Assembly (NCBI GenBank): GCA_038373885.1
Contig: JAWZYV010000169.1
Location: 744,001-808,000 of the forward strand
DNA length: 64,000 nt
Origin: Cheiracanthium punctorium
Taxonomy: Eukaryota; Arthropoda; Arachnida; Araneae; Cheiracanthiidae
Reading direction: 5' to 3'
Shown: piece by piece, positions 1 through 11,745 of the stretch
Layout: each line of letters begins with the position of its first letter
Position numbering within the stretch: the first letter of the stretch is position 1
Translations under genes and position numbers: made by a program
Notes under the pieces: model-generated
Database searches by the model: none
Told to the model about the DNA's origin: nothing
Seen by the model: the letters and a program-made list of their open reading frames with translations, nothing else

Positions 1-660
1 AAGATTACACGCATTTAATTTTTTTTTCTCTCGTTTTAGACGGTCTAGTTTAAAGAAAGGTCTTTAGTGTAACATTTTGCTTAATTGTATATTCTGATTT
101 GACTGAATAAGGTTTTTCTTCAATTTTTGTAACTAGGTCCTCCCCCAAAAAAACCTGCCGTATTCGACATTTTTGCGCATCCACGTCAAGTAATTTTTTA
201 TTTTTCTTCGGAACATACGGCACATGTCAGGTTAACTCACAAATCGAGACATCCTATAATTTTCTACGCCCTAATTCAAGATTTTCCAGGTTTGTAGCCA
301 AAATTTACTGAAGTGTTCCTGAATTTTTCTGTTAAAACTTTCTTACTGTTCAAAGTTTTTCAGTTTTTCTTGACTGCTGGTAGTCCTGTATGAGCCAGAA
401 TGCCTCTCAGCATTTCGAACTAATAACATCATTATCCACTCCAGCATTTCCAAGAAAGAGTACACTAGCTTGTTTGGTGCACAATTCATTTGTCAACAAT
501 ATTGGTGCCCTATTAAAATTCATTGTATTTTGCCGGCACTGCAGAACTCATTTTACAGATTTTTTTTTTTGCTTATCCCTAATAATTCTTACATGGTTGA
601 AAGTTATTTTCAGCGTTGTATTCATTTTCGTATTTCCAGTGGTTTTCAGTGTTCCCACAG
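1..660. other. AT-rich non-coding sequence
   Basis: No recognisable gene or repeat boundary. Pyrimidine-rich tracts run up to two possible splice acceptors near 638 and 649 and a third ending at 660 (CCCACAG). If the exon suggested at 661-788 is real, this stretch would be the 3' end of its intron. Confidence 0.4.
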
Positions 661-788
661 GATCTGTGGCATCTTCCCCTTATAGGAAGACCGAGAGGAG
701 ACTTGGAATGTGCCGCCGCTCTCCAAAACAGCAAAATAACACCAGCGAAAAAGTCGCGATAAGTGCTGTTCTACAGCGAACAACATAA
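661..788 (+). CDS. Putative terminal exon of an unidentified gene
   Basis: Function not recognised. A run of more balanced base composition follows a candidate acceptor (CACAG at 656-660) and stays open to a TAA at 786-788. It would encode about 42 residues, rich in Arg, Lys and Ser, with a short basic stretch containing CRRSPKQQ. The frame is also open upstream to 390, so the exon start is a guess. An AATAAA at 1077-1082 could serve as its polyadenylation signal. A basic, soluble C-terminal tail is all that can be said; it has no family motif. It could equally be a chance open frame in non-coding DNA. Confidence 0.22.
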
Positions 789-1940
789 GAAACTATCTTA
801 ATGTGTGTTCAAGGTTATGATCAATACAGTGTATTTGTAACAGCAGAAAATGTTGTCTTCAACTGTTTCGTTCTAATTTCTGATTTATCTGTAAATCGTG
901 ACATTAAAAAAAAAATATATATATAGCCGAAATTACTGCGAGTACGAGTTAAACATTTTCGAATCACATTTCCATGTTATCGTTCTTATATCTGTAAGAA
1001 TCTGTACTAGTCGTCAATTAAGACCGTTCGACATATTATTTTACCGTGGTTATGCCGACGGGAGAAAAATTTATTTAATAAAGAAATAAAAAAATGAATA
1101 TTACATAATTAGGCTACTGATTTCGTTTGCAACAACAACTTAAAATTTGGACCACGTGTGAGAGATAGAGTGTGAGAAATTCGTGAGACCAGATTTACAA
1201 AAGAAGGCGCATCTGGTGGAATTACTATAGAACCGGGGAAAACAAATAACAGACTAATATCTCTCAAAACTCTTTTTTAAACAACGCCTAAACTCTTGTT
1301 AGTTTAATCAACGTATTTATGGCATGCGTGATAAACTGTAAAACAAAACAATCCCCGCATTTTAAGTATTAAGTCATTTGGCAGTGTAGAAAAAAATCAT
1401 TTTTTCTTAGGCAGGTTCGCTTCTCAGAGGTCTCCTACATGAGGAAAGACGCCCCTGTTCAATGAATTTATTAAACACTGGTAGAGTTCCCGTTTTTTGT
1501 AAGTAGTGAATAAATTTCTTTGAAAAAAACATTCAAAAAGACACAAAACCTTTCATAATAGATTCAGAATTCATCAAGGTTTCTGAACTCTTAAATTGCA
1601 AAATACCTGAAACATGCTGATGCTCACAAGACGACGACGTAACGATTATTTGTTGTATCTGCCTTCTACTCTTTATTTTCCGCAAAAGATAATGTAGTTC
1701 ATATCTTGTAATCCAGTTCATATCTTGTTTTCATGCAAATAGGTTAATTTGATCGTGGGTATTGCCGAAAACCGCTAGAGTTATAAAATAAAGAATAACT
1801 AAATTGAATTGAATTAAAAAATCATTTCCAGATGAATCAAGAATCATCTATTAAACACCTATAAAAATTTGGCAGGAGTAGTAATGTTTGAACGCTGTGC
1901 GACGAACAAAAGTGAGTAAATTTTTTCCTTGTTTAATTTA
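789..1940. other. Non-coding, possible 3' UTR then spacer
   Basis: No gene recognised. It holds an AATAAA at 1077-1082, a possible polyadenylation signal for the weak exon upstream. The rest is AT-rich with short open frames only. Confidence 0.4.
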
Positions 1941-2579
1941 TACAGAGTGTCTTTAAAACAGTCTCCTATTCTTTTACTCCAATATTTATCATAGACATAT
2001 ACAGTAAATTACAGTTACAAAAAGGTACAGAATTTTATGGTATCGAATAAAATTATCCGGAAATTAAATCTAAAATTAAATAGAAAATTAAAATTTTTAC
2101 GTGATCCCCAGACGAAGAAATTCCCAGTTAGTAAAATGTGCCCCATACATTAATGAGGTGATGTTGAAAGTTTCGGTGTCTCAAAAACAAACACTACTCT
2201 TCAACAACCTCTTTTGTTCCAATATTTATCATAGACATATACAGTAAATTACAATTACAAAAAGATACAAAATTTTAAGGTATCATATATCATATATTTT
2301 ATTTCTTTTCATATCTCTGACACTTCTGAAGATAAAACATTCAAATTTTGCACATTCCCTTATTTATTTATGGGGCATATTACACGAACTGAGAATTTTT
2401 AGTACTGGGAACATATACAAATTAAAATTTTGTGTTTAATTAGATTTAATCTCCTGAAAATTTTAATCGATAGCATAAAATTCTGTTCTTTTTTGCATAA
2501 CTTGTAATTTATTGAATATATATGTGATGAATATTTGAAGAATAAACCCTAGAGGTAGGTGTTTCTAGGACATCGTGTA
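1941..2579. repeat. Long-arm foldback (MITE-like) element, copy 1
   Basis: The two ends are inverted copies of each other over about 300 bp each. The left end begins TACAGAGTGTCTTTAAAACA. The right end read in reverse begins TACACGATGTCCTAGAAACA, and the match continues inward through blocks such as ACAGAATTTTATG and ATGTGCCCCATA. The termini carry TA, as expected of Tc1/mariner-type insertion. No transposase frame is present. The left arm holds an internal direct duplication: 1971-2044 recurs at 2211-2284, offset 240, with about 6 mismatches in 74. The element shares internal blocks with the foldback at 41808-42504, so the two belong to one family. Confidence 0.75.
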
Positions 2580-2616
2580 CAAATTGATTAATTTAATCGC
2601 ATGCATACGTACAGTA

Positions 2617-2800
2617 CACTGCAAAAAATAATCGTAAAAATACAGAACTATTCTGTCATTTTTCAACAGAAAAAAAAATGTTAACAGAATTTAACTATGC
2701 TTTCCACGTAAATTTGCTATATTTTATGTTATAAAACAGATATTTCAGAATTTCGTTGTTTAACGACATTTATCTGTAGCTGTGGCAGCGTACCAACCAA
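2617..2800. repeat. End fragment of a CACTGCAAAAAATA repeat family
   Basis: ACACTGCAAAAAATA near 2616 matches in reverse the right end of the outer element at about 15790 (TATTTTTTGCAGTGT). Behind it are the same kind of internal words (ACAGAA...TTCTGT). No matching opposite end is seen downstream, so this looks like a truncated or solo end. The inner boundary is arbitrary. Confidence 0.45.
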
Positions 2801-3724
2801 CCAAAACCAAACATCCATTTACGTACGAAGTGAACCTTGCTTTAACCAGCGTAAAGAATTGTCGGTTATTTTTAAAGGTAATTTTTTTAAATTATTACTT
2901 ATATTTTCTGAAATCTTTTTGCTAAGAAATGTTGCTTTTCCAAAAAACTCTTGCTTTAAAACATAACGACATTCTATCCGTATATAGTAGTGTATTTTAA
3001 AGCCGTTAAGCCTAATGTTTACAAACTATTTCTCGTATAAAACAATTAGTAAAGCCTGAATAAATTTAATTTTCTCGGTTCCTAATCATCACTCTCATTT
3101 TATTGAAGTATTTTACAGAAACAGTGAAATAGATATTAAACTTATGAGGTTCAAGAGGCATCGTATCTGTGTAATGAAATTATGTGTGCAGATTTACGAT
3201 TGCAGAGTTAAAATACTTTGTGATTATATTCAATTCATGTTACTCTAGTTATATTTTTTTATGTATATCTGTAAAAAACAAACAGAAAAACACAAATTTT
3301 CAATTTTAAAATTAAAGTACTGATACGATTTCAGATTCATACGCCGCCGGGAAATTAGCTCATAAATTGTCAGGCAAGTTTAGTTTTTCTTTAAAAACCT
3401 GAAAAAGTAGAGCTTTAAGTTTGGAATAAATAATTTTACCCACTTTATATTTTCTGTCTGTAGAATGTTTTTTGGCATTCATCACAGAATAATAAAAAGC
3501 TGTAACGAGTTTTGCTTTTATTATAAGTTTAGTACTTTTATTTAACACAAATTCCAAAGGGCCATATTAATCATTTGTAATTTTGTGACGAGGCAGCAAT
3601 ACAAACCCAATTATCATATGCATTGAACCCTGCAATTAGTGTACTGATATTAAGAGATGTATTACCTATGTAATTAAAGTTGAAATTTTGAAAAAAAAAA
3701 AAAACCATTTAAGTTTTCCAGTTG

Positions 3725-3772
<48 letters not shown>

Positions 3773-3942
3773 ATCCACCTGGGATTTTTCGGGTTGAACA
3801 AAATCCTAATAATCCTGTCAGTCGATAAAGTGTCTTTTTAAAAACTCATTTCACCCTTGAAGCTGTCACCATAGTTTTGGGCTTTTTCTATGCAGAATTT
3901 AATACGGAACTGTATTTGATTTAATAAATGAACATTATTTAT
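2801..3942. other. AT-rich spacer with a 42-nt poly-T tract
   Basis: No gene seen. An unbroken run of 42 T occupies 3727-3768, preceded by a 14-A run at about 3692-3705. The paired A and T tracts could mark a retroposed tail or be simple slippage. Confidence 0.5.
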
Positions 3943-3950
3943 GCTAGGAG

Positions 3951-4198
3951 CCAGTGGCGGATCCAGAAATTTTTTTTGGGAGGGGCTAAATTTTTTAAAA
4001 AGCTTATTTCATCCATTTAAAATGTACTACAAATAAAAATTTTAGTCTAAACCAATGTATTAGGCTTTTGGGAGGGGCTAAGTAATAAAATATGATCATT
4101 TTAGCTATTTAAAGTGTATAATGAAGCAGAATGTTACCCGTGAGCAATCTCTTTTGGGGGGGCTGAAGCCCCCTAGCCCCTCCCCTGGATCCGCTAGT
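3951..4198. mobile_element. hAT-type MITE with 8-bp target duplication
   Basis: A short non-coding element of 248 bp. Its ends are imperfect inverted repeats (CAGTGGCGGATCCAG at the left, CTGGATCCGCTAGTG at the right). It is flanked by perfect 8-bp direct repeats GCTAGGAG at 3943-3950 and 4199-4206. An 8-bp duplication and a CAGTGGCG-like terminus are usual for hAT elements. The inside has G-rich GGGAGGGGCTAA repeats and no reading frame. Confidence 0.8.
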
Positions 4199-4206
4199 GC
4201 TAGGAG

Positions 4207-5034
4207 CATTGCTGCCAACATGTAACGTTAATGTAAGAAATTGATTACATTGTAAGATATAAATTTAATCGGCATTATTAAAAAATTTTTAGCAAGAAGT
4301 GTTTTTATTCAACAAAATTCTTAAAACAAAAATTTTTAAACTTTGCTACCTCAGTCACTAATGTTCAGCTAAATTATGCTTGTAAATTTATTAAATTGAG
4401 AACAGTATGAGATAAAGATATGATTGATTTTTTTTGCTTATACAGCAGAAACTCCATTTTCTTTCTAACTTGTCATAGATACCACCATTTATTAATAGCT
4501 TAAATGTGTAAATTTGACTAATGTTTTTTTATAAATGTATACTTTTGATACACAGAAATCTAAGTAATAATAAAAATGAATTTCTGTTTGTAGGTTTAGA
4601 CCGTAAACAAATCCACAAAAATGGACCAATCGGCCTGAAATTTTGCACAGATGTGTAAAATAATATAGAATAAATGATAGTCCACTTTAAAACTTTGAAA
4701 GTCCACCCGTTCCCAGAGTTTAAGAGATTTTTTTATGATTTCCACACAGAAAGCTTTCCGTAATTGTAACCCCCATAGTGAAAAACGTGTGAAATAAGCA
4801 TCGCGTTTGTCATGTGTGGCAATTTTGCCGAATAAAATGTTTTAAATTCTTAAATAAGTAAAAATAAAAGAATAATAATGATCTTTTTTGTTAGTTTATT
4901 TTTGTATGGTTATTTTTTAAATTATAATATGCCTGCATGCTTTTAATTATAATGTGCATGGGAAATCGGAGCAGGAATGAAATGTTTTGTATGCAAAATA
5001 ATAAGGATTGAAGATTTCTGAGGCTAATATGTAA
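4207..5034. other. AT-rich spacer, possible repeat fragment
   Basis: No gene seen. The segment at 4600-4740 (GACCAATCGGCCTGAAATTT and following) reads like one degenerate unit of a tandem-repeat class, but no second unit sits beside it. Confidence 0.35.
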
Positions 5035-5042
5035 AACTTTTT

Positions 5043-6519
5043 GGGGATAATACCGTAAGCAGGTGCCCATCGCCAAGGGAGATGCGTCGCCAAAGCTTAC
5101 TATATGTAACTAAACAATCCTGGCAGCATTGCCAATCGAGGTTAGCTATTCGGCAACCCTTCCGGCAGAGTTATGTTGTTTTATGATGTCATGAGAAACC
5201 ACGCTGTTTGAAGGAATTATGTGATTGGTTGAACAAATTTCAAGGAGTTTAACTGGCAAAATAACTGAACTTGAATTCGCCGGGAATGGAAGTCGTGTCG
5301 TCTGCTGAAGTTCTGTATTTTATAATGGTTATTTTTGAAAAGTGGAATGTTTGCTTGGTTTTATAATAAATGTAGATAATTTGTGTAGAGCTGTAATGAA
5401 ATCGGTTCCTTTATACGCTGAGTTGTTTCTTATTTCTTTATCAAGTGAATTTCGACAAAAATTTGAAAATGTTTGTTGCAAGTTGTGAAGAATATGTATA
5501 TAGCGTGTGTTGAAGTATAGTTGTTATATGCTTATTTGAATGCTTGTGATGGCTTTATTTTGTGATGAACTCGCGTTGTTCATGAATAAAATTAAAGGTA
5601 TGTGGTGCTTTTATTTATTTAAATGTTTATTCCTTGCTTTACGGTTCAGCGGTGTATAGTTGAGAATATTTATGGTCTTATGTTTTCATAACTATGTAAG
5701 GTTTTTAGTATGTTGTTATTTTTTTGTGAATTGGGATGAAAAAAAAAATTTAAAGGTTTTAAGAGGGATGGTTAATTTTATTTGTTATATGGGTTTGCTC
5801 ATGATTTACAGAATTCCTGTACAATTTTTAGGTTTAATATGAATAAATATGTAAGGATTTTTGAGTTGTTTGTGATCAGATTTGATTCTATTCTGATTAA
5901 TAGTGTAAATGTTGTGCGTTTTGAAGGTATTAAATTGCAAAAATCACGTGGGGGAGGAAGTAGTCGGTTTATTATAGTGGTTTTCTGATATTTTTAAAGA
6001 GTGTTTTTAACATTTTATGAAAATATTTGCAGTATATTTTTTTGAAATCATGTGCACCATTCAGGTTAAATATGATTGAATATATGTATTTTTGAGTTGT
6101 TTGTGGGGAGTTGTATGTATGTGTGTGTAGGGGGCGGGGGAAGGCAGTCGGTTTATTTGAATGTTTTTCTATTAATTTAAATCTGTTATTTTAATGTTTT
6201 AAGGGAAATTTTGCTGTATAATTATGTGCAGAAACATATTTTAGCATTTTGATTTTGAAGATTATGGTTTATTTATTTTTTAACGTGCCTAGAGCTAGTG
6301 CTTTGTTTATGTACATTTTGTTTATAATTGCATTTGAAATATGTCTACTAATGTTTTAATGTGTTTAGATAAGTATATTGTAGTTTTGGGTTTATTTTTT
6401 TCCTTATGTGTCTACGTATGTTTGTTTTGTTTGGCGCGAAAAACAAGTCACCAAGGTTAGACGTTAGCGACAAAAAAAAGTCGCCAACCCAACCGACACC
6501 CGCTTACGGTATTATTCCC
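5043..6519. mobile_element. Unassigned 1.48-kb DNA transposon with 8-bp target duplication
   Basis: The left terminus GGGGATAATACCGTAAGCAG and the right terminus read in reverse (GGGAATAATACCGTAAGCGG) match over about 25 bp with 3 differences. Perfect 8-bp direct repeats AACTTTTT flank the element at 5035-5042 and 6520-6527. Just inside both ends are GTCGCC/GGCGAC words. No frame resembling a known transposase is visible; the longest open frames are about 60-70 codons and featureless. One candidate first exon is ATG at 5549 followed by an open frame to a GTATGT donor at 5598 (17 codons), but this is speculative. The 8-bp duplication fits hAT, P or Merlin-type mechanisms; the termini do not identify one. 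Confidence 0.75.
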
Positions 6520-6527
6520 AACTTTTT

Positions 6528-8850
6528 AGTTTGGCGAAAAATAAAATGGCTGATATGCCATTGAGAAAGTGAGTTCTAGTGGTCTGCACAGTTTTAGGCT
6601 TGGTGCAATATACCTACTGAGAGCTTAAGGGTGTATGTTGAAGAAAAAAAAAACTCTGCTTTTAGTCTTGGTACACAAATTGAATAAATTAATAGCACCG
6701 TGGTCTCCAAAAAAATCCAGATGGTTCTTCATAAGCTGCTTTACACACTGCAATAAACGAAAAAGCTGTGGGTTTTGTGAAATTTTCAGAAAAAATTCTT
6801 AAACATAGATTTGAGCTGCAAGATTTTTCAAAGAGTGTATTTTGAGAAAATTTCCATTTTTACAAGCTGTACTAAATATTGAAATAAATGATAAATCTGT
6901 ATCAGTTTCAAAACTTTTAGAAAAAAAGCTTAAAGAGACATTTTCAAAATGTTGAAGTGCCTGGCATAATTAGTTTATTTGTATTTATGTACCAAAATCG
7001 CATGATTTTTTCCAATAACTCCGTTACGGAAATAGCATTTTTGAAAACAAGTGTATAGGTTTTAGTAGAATACAGCGTTAAATTTTAATTATCTGAGCAG
7101 AAATAATGCAGTTAAGGGATTTCAAGCGATCTATCTTTAGAATTCTCGCCAAATTGAGTAATTGATTTAAGTTGGGGGAATTCCACCAAATTTCAGAGAA
7201 TTGAAATCATCGCATTTAGTACATCAGAGTTAATGATGAATAAAACACGTTATGGTTTATAATTTTAAAAAATGCTGCTACTTTTCAAATAAATTCCTGC
7301 TTTACTTTTCGGTGATCGAACCATATAAGTGACAGATATTTCTCATTTTGATTGCTGTTAAGTCTATGCTTCGAATGATTCCCTGAAAAAAATCTTGCAA
7401 AATGGTGTATGTTGGCACTTCGGCGAACCTTAGATTTGAAATTGGATATTATTTGAGACTGGTATATATAACACTGGTTGCATGTCCCCACTTGCTAGTG
7501 GGGGTACCCCGCTAATATCATATTCATATATATTTTCATCTCACATTTGAACACTCTTAAAGAATAACAATCTATCTTATGACAAATTTAGGTATGTTAA
7601 TTATTTATGACTTTCTTTTACAGATGTTGATATAAATTTATTTCCATTAATCAGCTTATAAAAATCATAACTGATTTTCATACTATGAAAAAAGATTTCT
7701 CCATAACTTGCTTTGATTCTTTAGTAAAATTGGTATTTATAATTAACTGTATTGTAAGGATAAACATTTAATCTTTAGTTGATTTTTATTGTGTTCTGTA
7801 AGATTTTTGATAATGGAATGTTGGTAGGTATGTGTAGGAGGAAGAAAGAACATAATTTTGATTGTTGTAATGCTTTAGTCACTTAATAATTTGTTTTTTC
7901 TTGTGATTAACTGGAAATTCTTGAAAAATCATCTTAAGGAATTATTTTCTTTTAAGAAACAAATATAATCCCAGAAATTGTTATAAATACCAAAATAACA
8001 GCCCCAAGTGTAAAAAAGTGATAGTTTATGATATCATTGCTTGATTTGCTCTTGTGCAATACCTTTAAATTTTTTGTAGCCTACTGTCTGCAAGTGATTT
8101 TTATACCTGCGTTTTAACATGCATAGGGGGAAGTGTCCTGTGATTTGATGGCTCAGTCAGATAAAGCTTCTTTCCAATAATGCAGCGTCAACTGTAATTG
8201 ATGCAGGACGTCTCCACACTGGTGCATTTAGTAGGCCGAATACTGAACAGATATTTGGCCGAATTCTACTATATATTCAGCTGAATAATTTCAGAACGAA
8301 GAGAAAAAGGTATTTTTAGCAGATTTTTAAATCCATTTACAAATAATATTGCTTAGTTATACTTCAATATCTTAATTTCATATTATAAAATATCCTAAGT
8401 CACTAAATTTTAAGCGGAGTGAAAAATAATCTAATATGTTTAATAATGGAGGATTTTTTCTGATCCTCAATTAGAAACATAATTTTGAAAAACTGCTATG
8501 TTTTGTAAAACTCAAAGCATAATGCGATTAAGCATAGTTACCAGATTAATTACATTTATCATAGCATATTTATTAAATTATTAATATTGCAAAATATAAG
8601 TATGCTGCTATTACTGTTTAACTTTGTAAAAGGTATTTTTTCATGACCAAGATTTTTTAGTTTTGCATATAATATACTGTTGTGTGTTTTACCTATGAAT
8701 AATATAAAATGAATTTTAATTAATCTTTATTTAGTATTTCATTGCAAATTTGAAAAGTTATATTTTATTTACAATTAAAATGACAATTAAGGAAAGTATT
8801 GATTATGTGTGCATTTTATGCTGAAAGCTTTATATTAGCTTATATGTAGA
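6528..8850. other. AT-rich spacer
   Basis: No gene recognised. Open frames are short and without motifs. A GATGGCTCAGTCAG stretch near 8148 resembles a tRNA A box but has no convincing B box at the right distance. Confidence 0.4.
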
Positions 8851-9035
8851 ATGATCCAAAACTTCAGGGACTGTGGGTATTCCCGATGACGAAAGCAAGT
8901 ACCTAAAGTTAAATTGCTTGGAATGGATTCTCCCAACCCTACCTGTCCAAACTGATTTATCCAATGTCGTGTGGACGAACAGTGCTCACAGCTGCTACCT
9001 TCCAAAGTCAGTTGTCCTAGCTTGGTGACATAAAA

Positions 9036-9290
9036 ATGGCTTTTCTTGAACAGTGCTGTATCATTAAATTCTGTCAGCAGTTAGGTAAAACACCAGTAGA
9101 GACTTTGGAAATGCTAAGAAATGTGTATGGTGAATCTACCATGACGAGATCCAAGGTTATGAATGGCATCCGCATTTTAAAGAGGGCCGAGAATCCTTGG
9201 ACAATGTTGGCCGACATTCGACTTCATGGAACACAGAAAATGTTTTATTGGTGTCTGAATGTGTTTGAAAAGATCGTCGCCAAACAGTGC
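9036..9290 (+). pseudogene. Mariner-type transposase, N-terminal relic
   Basis: The frame opens with a Mos1-like helix-turn-helix region (MAFLEQCCIIKFCQQLGKTP, then ETLEMLRNVYGESTMTRSKV), the usual N-terminus of mariner transposases that bind the element ends. At about 9151-9158 the homology shifts frame: the other frame continues with YEWHPHFKEGRESLDNVGRH and later TENVLLVSECV, then meets a TGA and KDRRQTV. Homology stops near 9290, so the catalytic domain is missing. The relic carries a frameshift, a nonsense codon and a 3' truncation. A possible left-end sequence lies near 8848 (AGAATGATCCAAAAC), but no matching right end was found. Confidence 0.75.
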
Positions 9291-9507
9291 TGTTTTTCCA
9301 TTTTGTTCTGTTCATAACGATTTTGACCAGAATAAGCGGAGACTAACTTGCTTAATACTAAACAAGGGGGGAGGGGGGCATAACTTTTTCAATCCTGTAA
9401 TCCATCCTATCCTTTAAAAGCATTCATTAACAAAATCAGGGTACTTTTGAAAGTGAACTAAAAGTTGAAATTTCGTCTTGACTTTAGACGATTTCATTTT
9501 CCATCCT

Positions 9508-9596
9508 CAACGAAATATGACAGGTTAAAAGCTACAGCTCTTAACCTGTCATATTTCGTTGACAGGTTAAGTCAACTGACAGTGTGACTTAACCTG
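9508..9596. repeat. Two adjacent hairpins built on CAGGTTAA
   Basis: 9508-9528 and 9541-9561 are perfect 21-bp inverted repeats. Their 12-nt spacer itself contains AGCT twice, so the stem can extend. Immediately after, 9563-9574 and 9585-9596 form a second perfect 12-bp inverted repeat (CAGGTTAAGTCA / TGACTTAACCTG) with a 10-nt loop. The word CAGGTTAA or its complement occurs four times. A foldback scar, a young inverted duplication or a small hairpin RNA are all possible. Confidence 0.8.
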
Positions 9597-9599
9597 AGT

Positions 9600-10645
9600 A
9601 AGTGACAAGTTTTTCTAACTGAATGGAATGTACATTATTTCCATAAATGTGATTAATTGTGCTTATTTTACTTAACTAGTTCTAGACTTATAAATGCGAT
9701 CCATTGTGTTTGATTTACTTAATAAACATTCAGTACTTATATAAAAAATTCCATTTTCTAGTTTTGTATTTCTCTATTTGTTTTATTGTTATCAGACATC
9801 AGAACTTTGGATATAGTGAACGAACCCCCAGAACAAGCGAGATAACAGCTCTTCGCCATAAATCTCCAAAATCTCGCCCTCCCTGCGGGGGTGACTTCAA
9901 ATCAAATCAAATTAATGAACAAAATTTGCTGGTCTCCAGAGGCTCACTAAAACCAGAGACATAACCATATGGTCGGGAACTTATAGTGTCATAGAGTATA
10001 AAAATGAAATCTTTTTTTTTATTTAGGAGTTTGCTGAGCAGGACAGTTCCAATGTCTGTGTGTTACCCATAAGTTTTCACACGTTACAAGTTTTATAAAA
10101 TTAATAATTAAATATAAAATGTTGCAGATAATTATATTTATTGTGTATATGTTCGTTTTATAAAAGGATGTAAAGCAAGATAATAATTGATACTTGATTT
10201 TTCAATGCTGAGTTATGAAAAAGGAGTTAAAAAAAGCAGTGACAGATGTCACACACATAACGGTGGAATCGTCCAGCAAAATTTATCAAATATATTTAAA
10301 AATATATCTGATTTTACTTTTTCTTTTTTTCAGAAATGTATCAATTTACTTGCAGAGAGAAGTCCTGTGTATCTGTATTGCCATATTATTGTTTGGAAAA
10401 GATAATTTGTAATGTATATACTACTTTTCTAAAATAAAATGCTTTATGGCATATATAATTTGTTGAAAACTTTTACTAAGAAAAAATTTATTTATTTATT
10501 ATTCTTTTTTTTAACTTTTCGAGCATGTACCATGTTAGGAAAGTATTGTAATCATGAAAAAATTTGACTTTAGAGATCTTGATGTATTTACACGTTTTGA
10601 GCTCTTCTGAATTCACTTATACTATTTTTAGAAGATGTATCTGTG
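9600..10645. other. AT-rich spacer
   Basis: No gene recognised. A small higher-GC patch at about 9818-9960 has no family motif in either frame. Confidence 0.4.
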
Positions 10646-10649
10646 CATG

Positions 10650-11745
10650 TGTGTGTATGAGTGAACACGATAGCTCCTAAATGGTGCATTCGATTGAGTT
10701 CAAATTTGGTATGCATATTATAGACCATTGCCACATGAACGTTCTTGATTTTGGTGTGTATAGGACTTATAAATTTTTTACAGGGCTACAAAAAAATTTA
10801 CGTTATGGCTTATAGATAGAAATTCTTCAAAGTGTGCTAGTGACTGAATGATGCATTCAATTGAGTGCTAATTGGTTATGTATGTTATAGGTAATGATCA
10901 CATGACCTGCATAGATTTTGGTGTGCATAGAGCTGATAATTTGTTCATGGGCAGTGATCCATCTAGGATTTTTTTCAGATGAGTAAAAATACTCCTTAAC
11001 CTTTTTAGAAGAAGTATTTTCTTTTCCAAACAAGTAATTAAAACAACAAACAATTATGCTAAATTTTCAAATACATAATTAAATTGCATTTGACACATAA
11101 ATAATAGCTGATTATACATCTAGGTACATAAATGTCAGTTCAACAAAAACTAATACAAAAATTAGATTTTTAAAATTTAAAATCAGCAAATCATAATTAT
11201 TTATCAAAATATACCTAATTTTATATGGAAAAGCAATGAGTAAAAACACGCATTCCGAAATTCTTAAGGCGTATTCTGAATTTCTAAGGTGTGAAATATA
11301 CACATCTAGAGGTGTTATCGCATTCAATGTTCACGGGGTTGCAAAAAAAAAAAAAAAAATTCTCATACATAACGGCCTACAAATGGAAATCATTTATAGT
11401 GCGCTAGCGCCTAAATAGTGCATTTTAATAAAAGTTCATAGGTCACAGTCACACAACCTGTATAGATTTTGATGTGGGTAGAGCACATGTTTTGTACAGT
11501 GCTACAAAATATTCTTGTACTTTATGGTGCAAATTCTTGAAAGTGTAGTAGCATCTAAAGAGTACTCAATTAGGTATGCATATTATAGGTCACTGTTTTG
11601 CACACTGTACAGATTTTAGTATGCGGAGTGCTTGCAGTTTTCTTTTTTTTAACAGGTCTACAAAAAATTATACATTGCGGCCTATACACTCAAATTATTT
11701 GAAGTACAGTAGTGTCTGAACACTACATTTAATTGAGCTGATTAA
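10650..11745. repeat. Degenerate ~150-165-bp tandem repeat array
   Basis: Related units are recognisable near 10684, 10850, 11418, 11560 and 11725 by blocks such as GTGCATTCGATTGAG, TATGCATATTATAG and ACAGGGCTACAAAAAA. Units 1 and 2 are about 166 bp apart. Units are interrupted at about 10965-11330 by unrelated AT-rich sequence. No coding potential is seen. Confidence 0.6.

Noticed and set aside
390..660. 5' part of the open frame ending at 788 as coding
   Set aside because: Phe/Ile/Val-rich translation of T-rich intron-like sequence; only the last 128 bp look exon-like.
8140..8230. tRNA or SINE head at GATGGCTCAGTCAG
   Set aside because: An A-box-like word without a B box at the right distance and no recognisable body.
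10965..11330. hAT MITE starting CAGTGATCCATCTAGG
   Set aside because: No inverse end and no target duplication at the right side of the interruption in the tandem array.
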